The notes beneath the pieces are model-generated. The model was not told where the DNA came from. It worked only from the letters and a program-made list of their open reading frames with translations, and made no database searches. A program made the translations under genes and the position numbers. A stretch of 64,000 bases of DNA, from the NCBI GenBank assembly GCA_000310025.1, contig FN649751.1, positions 4,837,021 through 4,901,020 on the forward strand, given 5' to 3'. Source of the stretch: Ectocarpus siliculosus. Lineage: Eukaryota; Sar; Phaeophyceae; Ectocarpales; Ectocarpaceae. This document shows positions 1 through 11,100 of this stretch, piece after piece. The stretch's first letter is position 1; each line of letters starts with the position of its first letter.

Positions 1-6
1 TTATTG

Positions 7-41
7 GGGGGGGGGGTGGGGTGGGGGGGGGGGGGGGGGGA
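7..41. repeat. G-rich low-complexity tract
   Basis: The left edge is almost pure G with a few T. It has no coding signal and may be an intronic poly-G tract or low-quality edge sequence. Confidence 0.8.
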
Positions 42-491
42 GAAACAACACAGCAAAGTTGATACACACACCGAAGCGATGCATCCGCTCACGCAGGCGT
101 GTATCGTGGACTTGGCAACCAGACTCCCACCAACCAGGAAAGAAACTACTTCGAGCTCTTCGACCTACAACTACACGGCGAAAGGGAGTAAGCTGTGCTG
201 CTCCACGAAATCAGCGTCTTATAGTACGCACAAGAAATCTAAGGCCATGACACACATCACGAAACGCGTACAAAAGCCCCGCAAAAGACGCGCCAAGGGA
301 CATTGGGGTGTGGGCGGATTCTCATTGTCAGAGAGAGCGATATAAAACATGATTCGGTCAACTATCGGGGCGCAAACTAGCAGGCATGCACGAATATCGA
401 AGACGCGCGCGACGCCAGAGCACGCAGACAGGATACGCCAGAGAGGAGGGGGAGACGCACCAACACGTGCTGCAACGGGAATCCAAAAGTC

Positions 492-540
492 CTCGCTGCA
501 GCTGCTGCTGCTCTTGCTGCAGCTGCTACTACTGCTGCCG
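492..540. repeat. Imperfect CTG/CAG trinucleotide repeat
   Basis: Interrupted CTG/CAG triplets lie just downstream (minus-strand sense) of the last receptor exon seen in the window, so probably in its intron. The Cys- and Leu-rich readings of this stretch are repeat translations, not protein evidence. Confidence 0.7.
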
Positions 541-582
541 TTGTGTATCATATCAACCCAAACCAGAGGAGAGAGGGTTCAC

Positions 583-1611
583 CGGAATGAGCCACGGCAG
601 GGCCTGCTTCGCCCTCGGGTGGAAAATCACGGCCAGGCGAAGCGCGCGGCAGATGTAGCTCCCGAACACGAGGGGCAACACGGAGAACAGCAGCAGGGAT
701 ATCCAGAACCAGTCCAGCGAGTAGGTAGCTCCCCACAGGATGAACAGCGACTGGTTGACGGCCGCCAGGTACGAAACCACCATGGACGAGCCTGCCATCA
801 AGACGAGACGCGCCGATCTGGTTCCCAAGCGTTGCGTCGATGGTTTTACAATCGTGGGGAGGCGGCGACGGAAAGGGGGATAGGAAGTTGTGGGAGGAGG
901 GTGGGGGGTCATCAAGGGTCAACGTCGGCCAGGCTACGTATTATTTACATATAATATATATTACATATAATTATATTGCTGCTGCGGTCAAGTTAGTCGA
1001 GAGAGGGGGCTCGTCTCATGGGGGGCGCTATCCTATCGTACCTCAATCTTAATCTTGCTTCGAAAGAGGGCGCGACACTTCCCACCGCTCCAACTCCCGT
1101 CCATTCAACTACATACTATTATACTACGCATGTTCCCTCTCAACAAATCACACCCAGTGCATAAGATACGACACCCGCCGGGTCGACAATCACATCCTGA
1201 TTTGATTACCCTTGCAGTCACTGCAGTGCCGGTGCCGCAAATGGCGGCGTTGGAACCATCTCGTCGCCGAAAGCGTTCCGAAACTGAACCATAATCATAT
1301 TCGACTGAATGTGGCATCCGCTTGGTCGTGGAGAAATTGGTTACACAGGTGGATTCGTTGCGCTTTAATAAGAAGAAGAGGGGCAAGGCGGTCCCGGGGA
1401 GGCGCAATTTTTCCAACATGCCTATACGGTTTGTATGATTTAGATTGTGTTCAACATCAGCTTGTACTCTGATGGTATGTGATCGTAACTGCAAGACAGA
1501 ACTAAACCTTGCGCGGATGTCGAGGATGTATCTCGAGCGGTAGAGCAGGACGAGAGCGTACGTCCCGAAGACAAAGAAGATAACCGCCAACACCAGCCTC
1601 AACCACGCCAT
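583..1611 (-). CDS. Partial seven-transmembrane receptor (RGS-GPCR-like), N-terminal exons
   Basis: Two exons are supported: 1508..1611 and 583..817. The first ends in phase 2 at a GTTTAG donor and the second begins after a CCAG acceptor, giving a continuous reading through DIRARSARLVLMAG. Exon 1 has one hydrophobic helix (about residues 2-24) followed by LLYRSRYILDIRAR. Exon 2 has two long hydrophobic segments and then YICRALRLAVIFHP. The helix, then Tyr-Arg and IRARS, then two helices, then a RALRL loop is the pattern I associate with stramenopile receptors carrying a C-terminal RGS domain; that family call is inference and no RGS domain is in view. Exon 2 ends at a GTGAAC donor after ALPWLIP, and the rest lies left of the window or in its first 580 bases. 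The ATG at 1611 follows a strong acceptor (TGCGTACAG), so it may be internal to an exon with a further 5' exon upstream (candidate 2947..3031). Confidence 0.5.
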
Positions 1612-2675
1612 GACTGTACGCACACATTGCAGGCACGCGCGCGAGGGAAGGGGGGAGGGTTGCACAAACAGGAATGAAGGAGATCAACCAAGACAAATGT
1701 TATGTTTCTTGTTTGTTTGTTACAGGAAACGGAGAACTACAGCAGTTATTCGGCTGTGTGAAGCCACCTGGACATCATCAATCGCCGTGGAGTACTGGAG
1801 CTCTCTCAAGTACTTGCTTACACCACCCACCAGGTCCGACGCACAAGTACTTTTGATTCCCTCTCCATCGCCGTACAGCCACAGTCCTCCGCCATACCAA
1901 CCGCCATGCCAGATATTGATATATTGATATGAGTCTTTCTTCTTGCTACTGCTGCTCTAAAAAGTACAAGAGAAAAAAGTCCACTTTTTTTAGTCTAATG
2001 ATATACTGCAACCACAGGTACACACTAGTAAATATTAACGCCAAGTGTATCTACTTGGAAGTACTTAAAGCAGCATATATTGGAGAATATACGCAGCCGT
2101 TGAGATGAATGAAAAGCAGCATAAAGACGCCGCCGGCTACTCTTGCGTGAGCGGAGTGTCGGCGGCGGCGGGGCGAAAAAAACGCATGCTCCTCATCCTC
2201 CTCGATCTAAACCCCGCCGAAAGTAAATACTGTATTATAAGTGCACACGTCACCCCAGGAAAGAGAGAACGAAAACATGCACGGAAAAATAGTACAATGT
2301 AGCCTCTGTCTGCCCTATACTTGTACGCGGGGTAATGTCGGTGATAATCGTGTTCACCAAAGGAGGGGGAGGGTAAGGAAGGACGGCGAGTTCATGGGGG
2401 GTTCGTTGACTGACGAATGCGCGTCCGTTAAAAGCAAGCAGCAGGGTTCCAGCGAAACCACAACGAGGCGAGGGAGGGGGATGGCCTCCAGGAACGCGCA
2501 TACAAAAACAGCAGACAGGGCACGAACGCAGCAGCGTCGAGTTCTCAGAGAGCGCGGAAGTTCCAAGACAAAAATTCCCCGGCTAGAGGGGGATCGGCTG
2601 CTGAATATTTGAACAGAGAACGGCTCTCAAGGAGATAGATAGATGGTAAGACATGGAACAGGAGAAGAGAGAGGG

Positions 2676-2676
<1 letters not shown>

Positions 2677-2713
<37 letters not shown>
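2677..2713. repeat. (CAG)n microsatellite
   Basis: About twelve uninterrupted CAG triplets in a gene-poor spacer. The poly-Gln reading has no supporting coding context. Confidence 0.9.
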
Positions 2714-2742
2714 TACATAGTATTTACCATTCTACTCCAAGT

Positions 2743-2744
<2 letters not shown>

Positions 2745-2792
<48 letters not shown>
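2745..2792. repeat. (GA)n microsatellite
   Basis: About 23 uninterrupted GA dinucleotides, 30 bases after the CAG run. Confidence 0.9.
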
Positions 2793-2795
<3 letters not shown>

Positions 2796-4799
2796 GGGGA
2801 CCAACAACAAATCACCAAACATACTTCAAACAAGGCAGCCAGCGTGGTGGTGGTTGGTACAAAGGAGTCAGTCGGTGTTTTCGCGGGCTGTCAGCGGCTG
2901 CTGCTGAACCTCCTTTCCCGTTTTCTTTTCTCCCCGGGCGGGAGACCGTGCCAACAATAATAGGCCGGAAGGCAAACCGAAATGAGAAGCAATACAGCCA
3001 GCAGCGCAGTCACTGCGACGAAAGACGTCATAAGCCGAACGCGGGCTTACACACAGCAGCACCAGCAGCGTATGCATATGTATGTACACAGCAGGCAAAT
3101 ATGCCAAATAAAAAACAGCATTAAAGAATGGGTAGTCTTTGTGTGTGTGTATTTATGTTTCCTGAATAATACAAGAAGACCAGATGTTTGTGTGGGTGGA
3201 GAGAAAAAGTGGGTGAGTTCGGAGGACGAAATCGCTGTCGGAAGTGTCTGTTCTGTGACATCACCATGGCTCCAAGAACACAGAGAGATGGGGGCAGGCG
3301 CGCTGCAGTAGCAGCAGCAGCGAAACGCGGGCCTCGATCGTAGCAGGGCGATGCCCTGTTGCTTCTAAGCTGGGGCAACATCTGCCTTTCAATATCATCC
3401 CGCTAGAGTAGAAGAACACGATGATGTTGTGTCGGCTATTCGGGTCGTCGGACGTCAGGAAAGCTGCACCAAAGAATCAACACAACCAAAATACTCCAGT
3501 ACACAGCTTGATTCCCTCTGTGCCACTCCAGCCGTGTACGTATTGGCTCACCGCTGCTCTCACATACCTCTCTCCGCCGTCGAGTAGGTTATCTCAAAGG
3601 CAGAGCCGTCCGCGATGCTCGACGGAATCCCTTCATAATGTGAAGCACTTGAAGCAGAGCCGCCATATCCCGCCCCGCTGCTGCTGCCGCCGCCGCCGTA
3701 CTTTTCCTCCCAGTACGACATCGTCTTAACCTCCCGCCCCCCTCCCTGTGGCTATGCAGGGGGAGCGCCAGCAGCGGATGCACCCAGCTGCTGGTGCGTG
3801 TCTGCTGATGCTCCTGCTGCTGATTCTGCTTCTGCTGGTGCTGGTGCTGCTGGTGCTCTAGTGTCTGGTGGCCGTGCGATATGTAGGCCCAGGTGGGGAC
3901 TGCTGCTGCAGCAGCACAGCAGCACTCGTTGTCGTCTCTTTGTGCCGCGTTGTGTGTGTGTGTGAGGACCACCAAAATCAAGTCATTTTTCTACAAAGAT
4001 CCGTATCTCGTCGTGTGCCTGACATGAAACCGACCGATGTGAAGAACGGTTACAATCGTTTCCGACATCATTGTCCGACACGAAAGAAAAAGCCGTACCG
4101 AGTACCTGGTACCGAGAGACAGACGCGGGGGGGGGACGTCACCATTGTTCGCACTCACAACTGGTAAGTTTAGACTGCTGCCGTGGACGAAGAAATCAAT
4201 GGCATGTGGCTTTTCTCCTTGGTCTTCAAACCTACATATATATCCATTAGACTACAATTCACACAAGAAGAGACGCACATACATTTGGTCTCGCGGTGTC
4301 CCTGGTGGTGGTATAATCCGGCAAGTGGTTGATGCTTTTGGTTGGTGTTTCGAGAAAGCAACTGGAGCTGCTGCTTCCTGCTGCTGCAAAAATAAATACA
4401 CACAGAAAGACTAGCAGAGGTACGCGGAGACTTGTGTACATGTGTGGGTCCTCCAACCACAACCTACATATGGTACTCCACGATATATATATTTAAACAA
4501 GACGAATGGGGGGAGGAGTTACTGGCTTTGACGCGTCTGTCTGACTGACGACGTGCACTACGGAGAGTACTGAGTACAATAGACTACAAAAGTAATTGTC
4601 AAGCTCATCCCCCGTCTTGCCCCCGTGGACTATTATTTTAATGTTGTACATACAGAAAGTACAGTAGTCCAGTCTACATGATAGCGACCAGTAGGTCCTT
4701 CTAGGGCCCCGATAGACGAGGGAGCGAGCGCTGCTTGCCAAGATCACATACATGCACGCACGGGCGCTAAGATATATCCAGCGAGATTTCGAAGCAGCT

Positions 4800-5440
4800 A
4801 TGTAGCTGCGCGGCGAGGGGCAGAGGTAACGAAAGGAAGGGTGGAGGAGCAGACGGCGGTGCAGGGCGGCGGTGACGCGCAAGGCCGGACCAGAGAGGTA
4901 GGTGGAGGACCTGTCATGCGTTCTGCAGCAAGAGGTTTCGATGCGAAGCAAACAAACGTTGGTGCAGCGAGCAGCTGCGAGTGGGTAGCACCGTTGGCGC
5001 GTCCACGTCGGCCAGGTTTCTTTCGCCGACCTCCTCCAGGAGGATGCGTACGTGACGGCGAAGCCGCCTGACCCCGCCATGCCCAACCGCTTCCTCGCGT
5101 ACGCGCCGTAGGCGGTGTGGGACGAGCTGGGCATCGCACTGGCCCGCGTAAACTCCGCGATATGACGTGCCCGCGTCGGCCCCCAGAGAGGTGTCAGAAG
5201 CGCGCTAGGAGGGGCCTCACCAGCCGGCTGGGGCGGAGCCCGTCCGAGCGAGGCAGAACTCGCCAACTCCTTCGCGACCGGGGTGTTGGTGTTGGTGTTG
5301 GTGGTGTGGACGATGTACAGCCGGCGGTGACTGCGGCTTCGGCGTCGCCTTTATTGGTGGAGGGTGGCAGGATCCGTCGCGATGGCGCTATTGGTGACGG
5401 CGGCCGGTCAACGCGGCTTCCGGGAGGCACGGGGGCGGGC
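4800..5440. other. GC-rich island with several open frames, unassigned
   Basis: This 640-base block is much richer in GC than its flanks and is open in several frames on both strands. One minus-strand reading (about 4490-5330) is the longest, with stretches such as HIAEFTRASAM and GMAGSGGFAVTYASSW. Another minus frame contains ILLEEVGERNLADVDAP. I recognise no family, the readings disagree, and no convincing splice pair links them. It could be an exon of an unknown gene, a decayed gene copy, or a CpG-type regulatory island. Confidence 0.3.
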
Positions 5441-8140
5441 TACAATTTAAATCTGTGCGTTTTTTTTATAATAATAATTACTTGTAATTACTTTGGATTA
5501 TTTTTGGGGTTTTTGGAGTACAAGTCACAACGCTACCACCGTGCAATAAATTCATCGTCCGACGTTTTCTTTGCCGTTGGTTGGTTGAGCCGTTCGGGCG
5601 GCCTTGAGCAGCCTTCTTCCGCCCGGTCGCTCCGCCGTTCGTCGCCGTTGACGCGCTTGCCCTTGCCCTTGTAAATAAATGCAACAAACGGCCGGTCCAC
5701 TCTAGAGAGATGTGCCCCAACCGAGAAATCGATGAGGGAGGTTCATTTTCGTCGAAAGAACAAGAACAATCGATGGTTGTTGGCTGAAAGAAGATTTACT
5801 GGGCTCAGCGCACGAGAAACTTGAATCACTAAATGCGAGATGTTAGCACCGCCATAGCCTGACCTCAATCGATCGCAGCAGTCCGCGCGCCTTCTCGTGC
5901 GCTAAATAGTGAATATCTGTGTGGAGCAACTGCTGCTTTTCAACTACTTCCCCGTATAGGCTACCAGGTACCATACTCAGCGTGATATGAGGCTTTGTCG
6001 GAAGTTCAGGTTGTCGGACGCAGACTCTCAGCTTGATGCTTTTCGCCGATCTGCTACACTGCGGTTGGTTCGCGTAGTTGATCTCGTTGTGGACACTTCT
6101 TAGGACAGTATGGCACCTGAATGTAGTCTACAATGGTTACTTAGTCGGTTCATGATTGATTGAGGTGTACGCTGCGATCCTTCAAAACCACGTGAATGAC
6201 GTAAACGCCACTTATTACGTACGAAGTATTATTTCTCTCACTACTACGTACCGTCGCTTCTGCCCCTACTTTGCAAACCTTCTTGGGCAACCTCAACCCG
6301 CCTCCCCGAGCCCCGTTGGCCCTTTTCCTTCCCCAAGGCCTCGAACCACAGCCCCGCCTTCCATCGAACCAAGCCGCAGGTTGGGCAATCCCGGTCGCTA
6401 ATTTGCAACATTTCTTAAGCACAAGGAACGTGTGCGCCGTTTTGTTGCCAAATACTACAGCTGTTGAGGAATGACAACGAATACGATACCCTGCACCTAC
6501 CTGTTCGCCTCCTCCAAAACCCAACGCAGCTAGTTGTAGTGCAAATTTCCCACCCTAACCCTCCTACAGGCTCTTGTTGCCGGGTCTGCGATCCACCCAC
6601 ACAAACACAAGCATTCTTTGTCCGAAAACCCCAGAACGATGACGACGTGGTACTCGTTGGCGCATTCGCTGGCTTATGTAGCATGCCCATCGCCACTCCA
6701 CGCGAGTTTCAATCACGCACAGATGGTTGCGCAAAGACTCTTCATCATCACGGTCGGCGTGATATCTAACCTGCGCGTTCTTTTCGGCACACTACATTCT
6801 TGTTCGCGGACACCTGAATGCAACACAGCGGGGTGAAGCTATCTCTGAACATCAAGTCAAGCTTAGGTTGGCAAGAAAAGATCTACATCCATGAGCATGA
6901 GATTCCACGTCGCTCAAGAATTGTGAATGTTCTCAAACGCGTAGCACGAACGATATCAGCAAGCCGCTGTCTCGTTCCTTCCGATCCCTACCATGGAATA
7001 TCTGCCTTACACGCAAAGTCTGCCACCTACGATCCGGCCACGTACGCTGGAACTGCGAGTGTCTCCTTTCAATCCATCCAATTGTCGCGTCGTGGTTGGA
7101 GCATTCATCCGTTGCTCCTTGTGTGTGCCGCGCAAAAACCACCCCTTGTCCGCCGTTGTAACGTCAAGAGGAGCGTCAGTGGGATCACTCCTCCTCCTGA
7201 CGTCACGAACGGCTAACGAGGATTGACCTTTCTCGGCGTTATGTTTTCTTTCGCGTAGCAACTCTGACGAGCTGGCCAACTACAACATCCGGAAGAACTA
7301 GAGCAACATCGCGCGGCGTACTCCTGTATCTTACGGCTTCCCCTAAGTCGTGATCTCCTAGTGGCCAATCCGCACCACTCCCTAGCGGCAGGTTGTGGGT
7401 TCGAATTTCTCCGGGAAGGTTTCTTTCCGAATGTTGAAAACGATCTACGGCCGTAGGCCGTGAGTAAACGCACTTCGGCTTCACGATCGACGAGGGAAAG
7501 CGATGGCTGAACCCGTCCCGCAATAAAAACCAAGGTAAGCACCGCAGGGGGAAAGGTGGGGGCAAAAAAACAAAAACAATGTGAAAAAAAACTCTTGTGC
7601 TGTGTGACCTTCCTCTTACGTGACCCCGGCTGATACGCCAGGTACATGCGCCGAAGGACCTGCAAACCGGAGCCAGAATAGATGCGGGACGACCCCCCCC
7701 CACTTAGATTTCAACCCACACCACCGTCGCACAGCATATGTCTAAATGTCGCCGAGCATCCCGTCATGTTATCACGGCAAGTGGCCCTCTGAGAGTGCAA
7801 TGTTGATCTAAATCGATCGAAGCGATTTGCCAGTTCCCATGACACCACGTTGTTTTCGGAATTGCTCTTTTCGCGCAAGCATCACACGTTGGTCGCGAGC
7901 GTTCAACAGTCCCCTCTCGCTGTCTTCGGACGGCGCTGGGCACCGTCTCTATGACTTGCAGTCCGATCCTGTTTCCTAGATCGTCCCCAAAAATATACCA
8001 TTCAATCAGTCCCCCGACGGGTTTTGTGTACCCCACGGTAACCTCTACATTTCGCTACCAACGGTCGCTCCAGTGCTATTGTATCCTTGAACGCTGTTGT
8101 TCCACCTCCCTTACCTCGCTTCAGGGCCATGAAAAAAAGC
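5441..8140. other. Spacer downstream of the helicase/AAA+ gene
   Basis: I see no supportable gene. Much of the right part may be the 3' untranslated region of the minus-strand gene ending at 8141. A tRNA-like B-box segment near 7.4 kb is listed separately. Confidence 0.4.
7335..7425 (+). repeat. tRNA-like fragment, possible SINE head
   Basis: The stretch has a TAGTGGCC element and, about 40 bases later, GTGGGTTCGAATTTC, which resembles RNA polymerase III A- and B-box promoter elements of a tRNA. The T-stem does not pair properly and no full cloverleaf forms, so it is not called as a tRNA gene. A decayed tRNA-derived SINE is the simplest reading; chance is possible. Confidence 0.3.
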
Positions 8141-11100
8141 CTAGGAGCCCCCCCCGCCGCGCGCCATCTCCGCCGCAACAGCGCTGCCGGACACGTAGTG
8201 GGTGCCTCCCCCACACCTCCAGCCGCTGCCCTGACGAATCCACTGAAACCCGGCCGGGCACACGCCCATGTGCGCGAGGGCCGCCCTCGACGCCGCATCC
8301 ACGGCCAGCTGCCTCTCCCTCTCCTCCCTGGCCTTCTCCAGCGCGGCCTCCTTGGCGCGCCGGACCCGCGCGAGCGTGGCCAGCAGCTCCTCGTCCTCAC
8401 CATCGTCCCCGGCCTCCCGGAGCGCCGCCTCCACCTCCGCCAGCGCTCCCTCGGCCTCGGCGACGGGCCGCGCCGCCGCGCTCGCCTCCTCCCGCCGGAG
8501 GCGAGACAGCCCGGCCCTGTCGGTGGCGAGCTTCCGCAGGAAGGCCCGCGCCTGTTGCGGCGACAGGCCGATGCCTCCCTCGGCCCTCGGGAGAACGAGG
8601 GCCCGCCGAAGCCGTTCGCCGACCTCGCCGTCGCCGAGATCAGGGCTGTCAGGGGGCACCCCCGCGACCTCGCAGGCCTCCTGCAGGACGTAGATGTCCT
8701 CCACGGGCAAGAAGGGGTCGACATCCTCCTCGTGGTCCGTGTCTGTGTCCGTGTCGTCCCGCTCCTCGGCGGTACGCGTCGTATCGGTCACGTTCTTCGC
8801 GGTCGTCGTTTGGGGAACTTGGCGCACCGGTGGGTTTCCGGCGGAAAACACAGCCTCGGGAACGGCGGCGGCGGCGGCGGCGGCGGCAGGATTCGTGTTG
8901 GTGGTGGTGCCGGCAACCCTGGCCATCTGCTGGAGGACGGCGGTCGCGGAGCGGCGGATGCCCTCGACCGAGGCCCGGTGGTCGTCGTTGCCGCCGACGC
9001 TGTCCTGTCCGTCGTCACCCATGCGCATCCCGATCTCGGTGAAGATGTGCTTGGTGAGGTCGGTGATGGTGCGACCGTTGCCGAAGCGAGGAGCCTGGAC
9101 GTACGCGAAGGTGTTTTTCAGTGGAAAAGGAGGAGGCCGGAGGAAGTGTTTTGCGATACGGCATGATGGTGGTGGGTTTGCTGTCGCAGAGCAAAGAAGT
9201 CATGATGCGCTAAAACGGCAGTCTTGGAATGAGGCGAGCGTTTGCGGGAGGTAAGCCAGGGCGTGTGTCCTTAGCTGACAAAACGGAAGCGCTTGCATGT
9301 CGAGGAGGAAGCTCAACACGAGGCAACAGGGACGCCCCGAGACACTACTGCTCATAGACCAAATCATTCCGCAGCACCGCTTGAACCGTTCCGACGGCAC
9401 CACCAGAATTACACAGGACTAAATCGAGCTACCAATCTTCTACCCTACTGGGGGGTGGGGAGGGTGGTCGGTTTTTCTCGCCTGCAACACGGGAAGCAGC
9501 AGCCCCCGCAGAGCGCCCGTGGCTTCGGGGGCGAGGTCCGTGCTGAACATCCTCTTGAGGGAGGACTCGAGCATGCGGCAGCAGTCGTCCACGCCGAAGT
9601 TGGGGAAGTGGAGGGTCTCTGGAAAGCGGCTTGCCAGGCCCGGGTTGGACTCCATCAGCTCGTCGATGTCGTGCGCGTAGCCCGCCACCACTACCACCAT
9701 GTTCCCCTTGTACTTGTCGTCCGTCAAGCACTGCGTCAGCTGGTCGACAACCTGCACGAAAATAATTAAGTTGACAAGATTGAGCTGATCACGATTGTGA
9801 AGACGGGGCGCCGTTGTTTTTTTGTACATCCCTTTTGTTTCACCGTGGCAGTTGGCAGTCTCTGGCTACCCTATGCATTTTCCTGTCGAACTTAAGAGCT
9901 CCGATCCGGAGGGGGAGGGGGGGGGGGTGACGCAGAAGAATCTCTCTGCGGTGTGCACACCTAAGTCTTTCAGCGGGAAAATGATTCAATCCGTCCTTCC
10001 GTCATGTTTTGGATGATATTGCTCTTTCCACTTCTACTATAGGCACGAAAGGCATAATACTAAAATAATCACGCCTCGCAAGCACTCAACTCCCCACCTA
10101 AACACCGCAAAGAACGTGTTCGGGGAAAGTACACCCGGAGCTTCGGTCTTTAAACTATAAACAGGAGAGGCTGTTTAGCACTCTAGAAAATCTGTTGATG
10201 AACGTGGCGGACAAACTGGTCGTTTTTCGGCACATGCGGGACGTTCAAATCCGTGTACTCACCTCTTGCATGAAGGACCACGTGCCGCCGCCGTGGCGAG
10301 GGTTCAGGCCGTACGCCTCATCGATGAACAGAACCTTACCGATAGCCTTGTCCAGGATCTCCTTGGTCTTGAGGGCGGCCTGTCCAATGAAGCTGCGAAA
10401 CAAAAGAAAAACAAACACCGACAACACTCTTACCAATCAACAGGCGCTGATTTCAAGTGGGCAGCACGCGGCGACACCCTCCAGGGCGTCCATCGGGTGT
10501 ACTTCATTTGTTTGCAAGGTTGGAGAGCTAGCGGACTGGGCGTAGGGGACAACACGAGCTTCGGGGTTCGGATCCTACTACCACTCGTCAGAAGATGATG
10601 ACCTGCTGCGTTTGAAACTTTGTCGACTTGCCAAGGAGACATCTGTAGGAAAAGAGTAAGCGCCAACAGCGATCCCCGCCAGTATAGCGTAGACGCGGTG
10701 CGACTGTCTGCAGCAGTTACGAGACAAGATACCCACTCCGTTGGGAAGAAGCCCCCCCCCCCCCAGGCACATATATCACTCAATTTCTGGCATTGGGTGG
10801 ATGCAAGGTCAATGGTCTAACGACTACGGCATGCGTTTACCCGAGTGCACCCACCATCACCCACCCCCCCCACCCCCGAGATGCTCACCCCGTGGTGAAG
10901 TCCGAAGGGGAGCAGGACACCACGTCGTCCGAGTGGATCACGCTGAGCTGCTTGAACATGCGGCCGACGCGCTGGGCGACCGTAGTCTTGCCGGTGCCCG
11001 GGGCCCCCGTGAAACGGAAGTTCAGGTTGATGGCCTGCAGGGCGCCGAAAAGCGCGGTCAAGGGAATGGCGCCACGGCCATATTTGCTTGCGTGGATGTT

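Larger units (their letters stand above)
1612..4799. other. Gene-poor spacer; possible 5' exon of the receptor
   Basis: No complete gene is supported here. The stretch is AT-richer than the genes and contains the CAG and GA microsatellites listed separately. The only protein-like segment is minus-strand 2947..3031: an ATG followed by one hydrophobic helix (FVAVTALLAVLLLISVCL) and a possible GTCTCC donor in phase 1, which would fit the acceptor before the receptor exon at 1611. The donor is weak, so it is not annotated as coding. Confidence 0.4.

Noticed and set aside
5117-5674. 185-residue plus-strand frame
   Set aside because: Low-complexity basic sequence with GVGVGV from a short repeat and an AT-rich continuation; no motif.
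7951-9254. Several long plus-strand frames around 8-9 kb
   Set aside because: They are shadows of the GC-rich last exon of the helicase/AAA+ gene, whose minus frame has the conserved FGNGR segment, coiled coil and Cys-containing tail.
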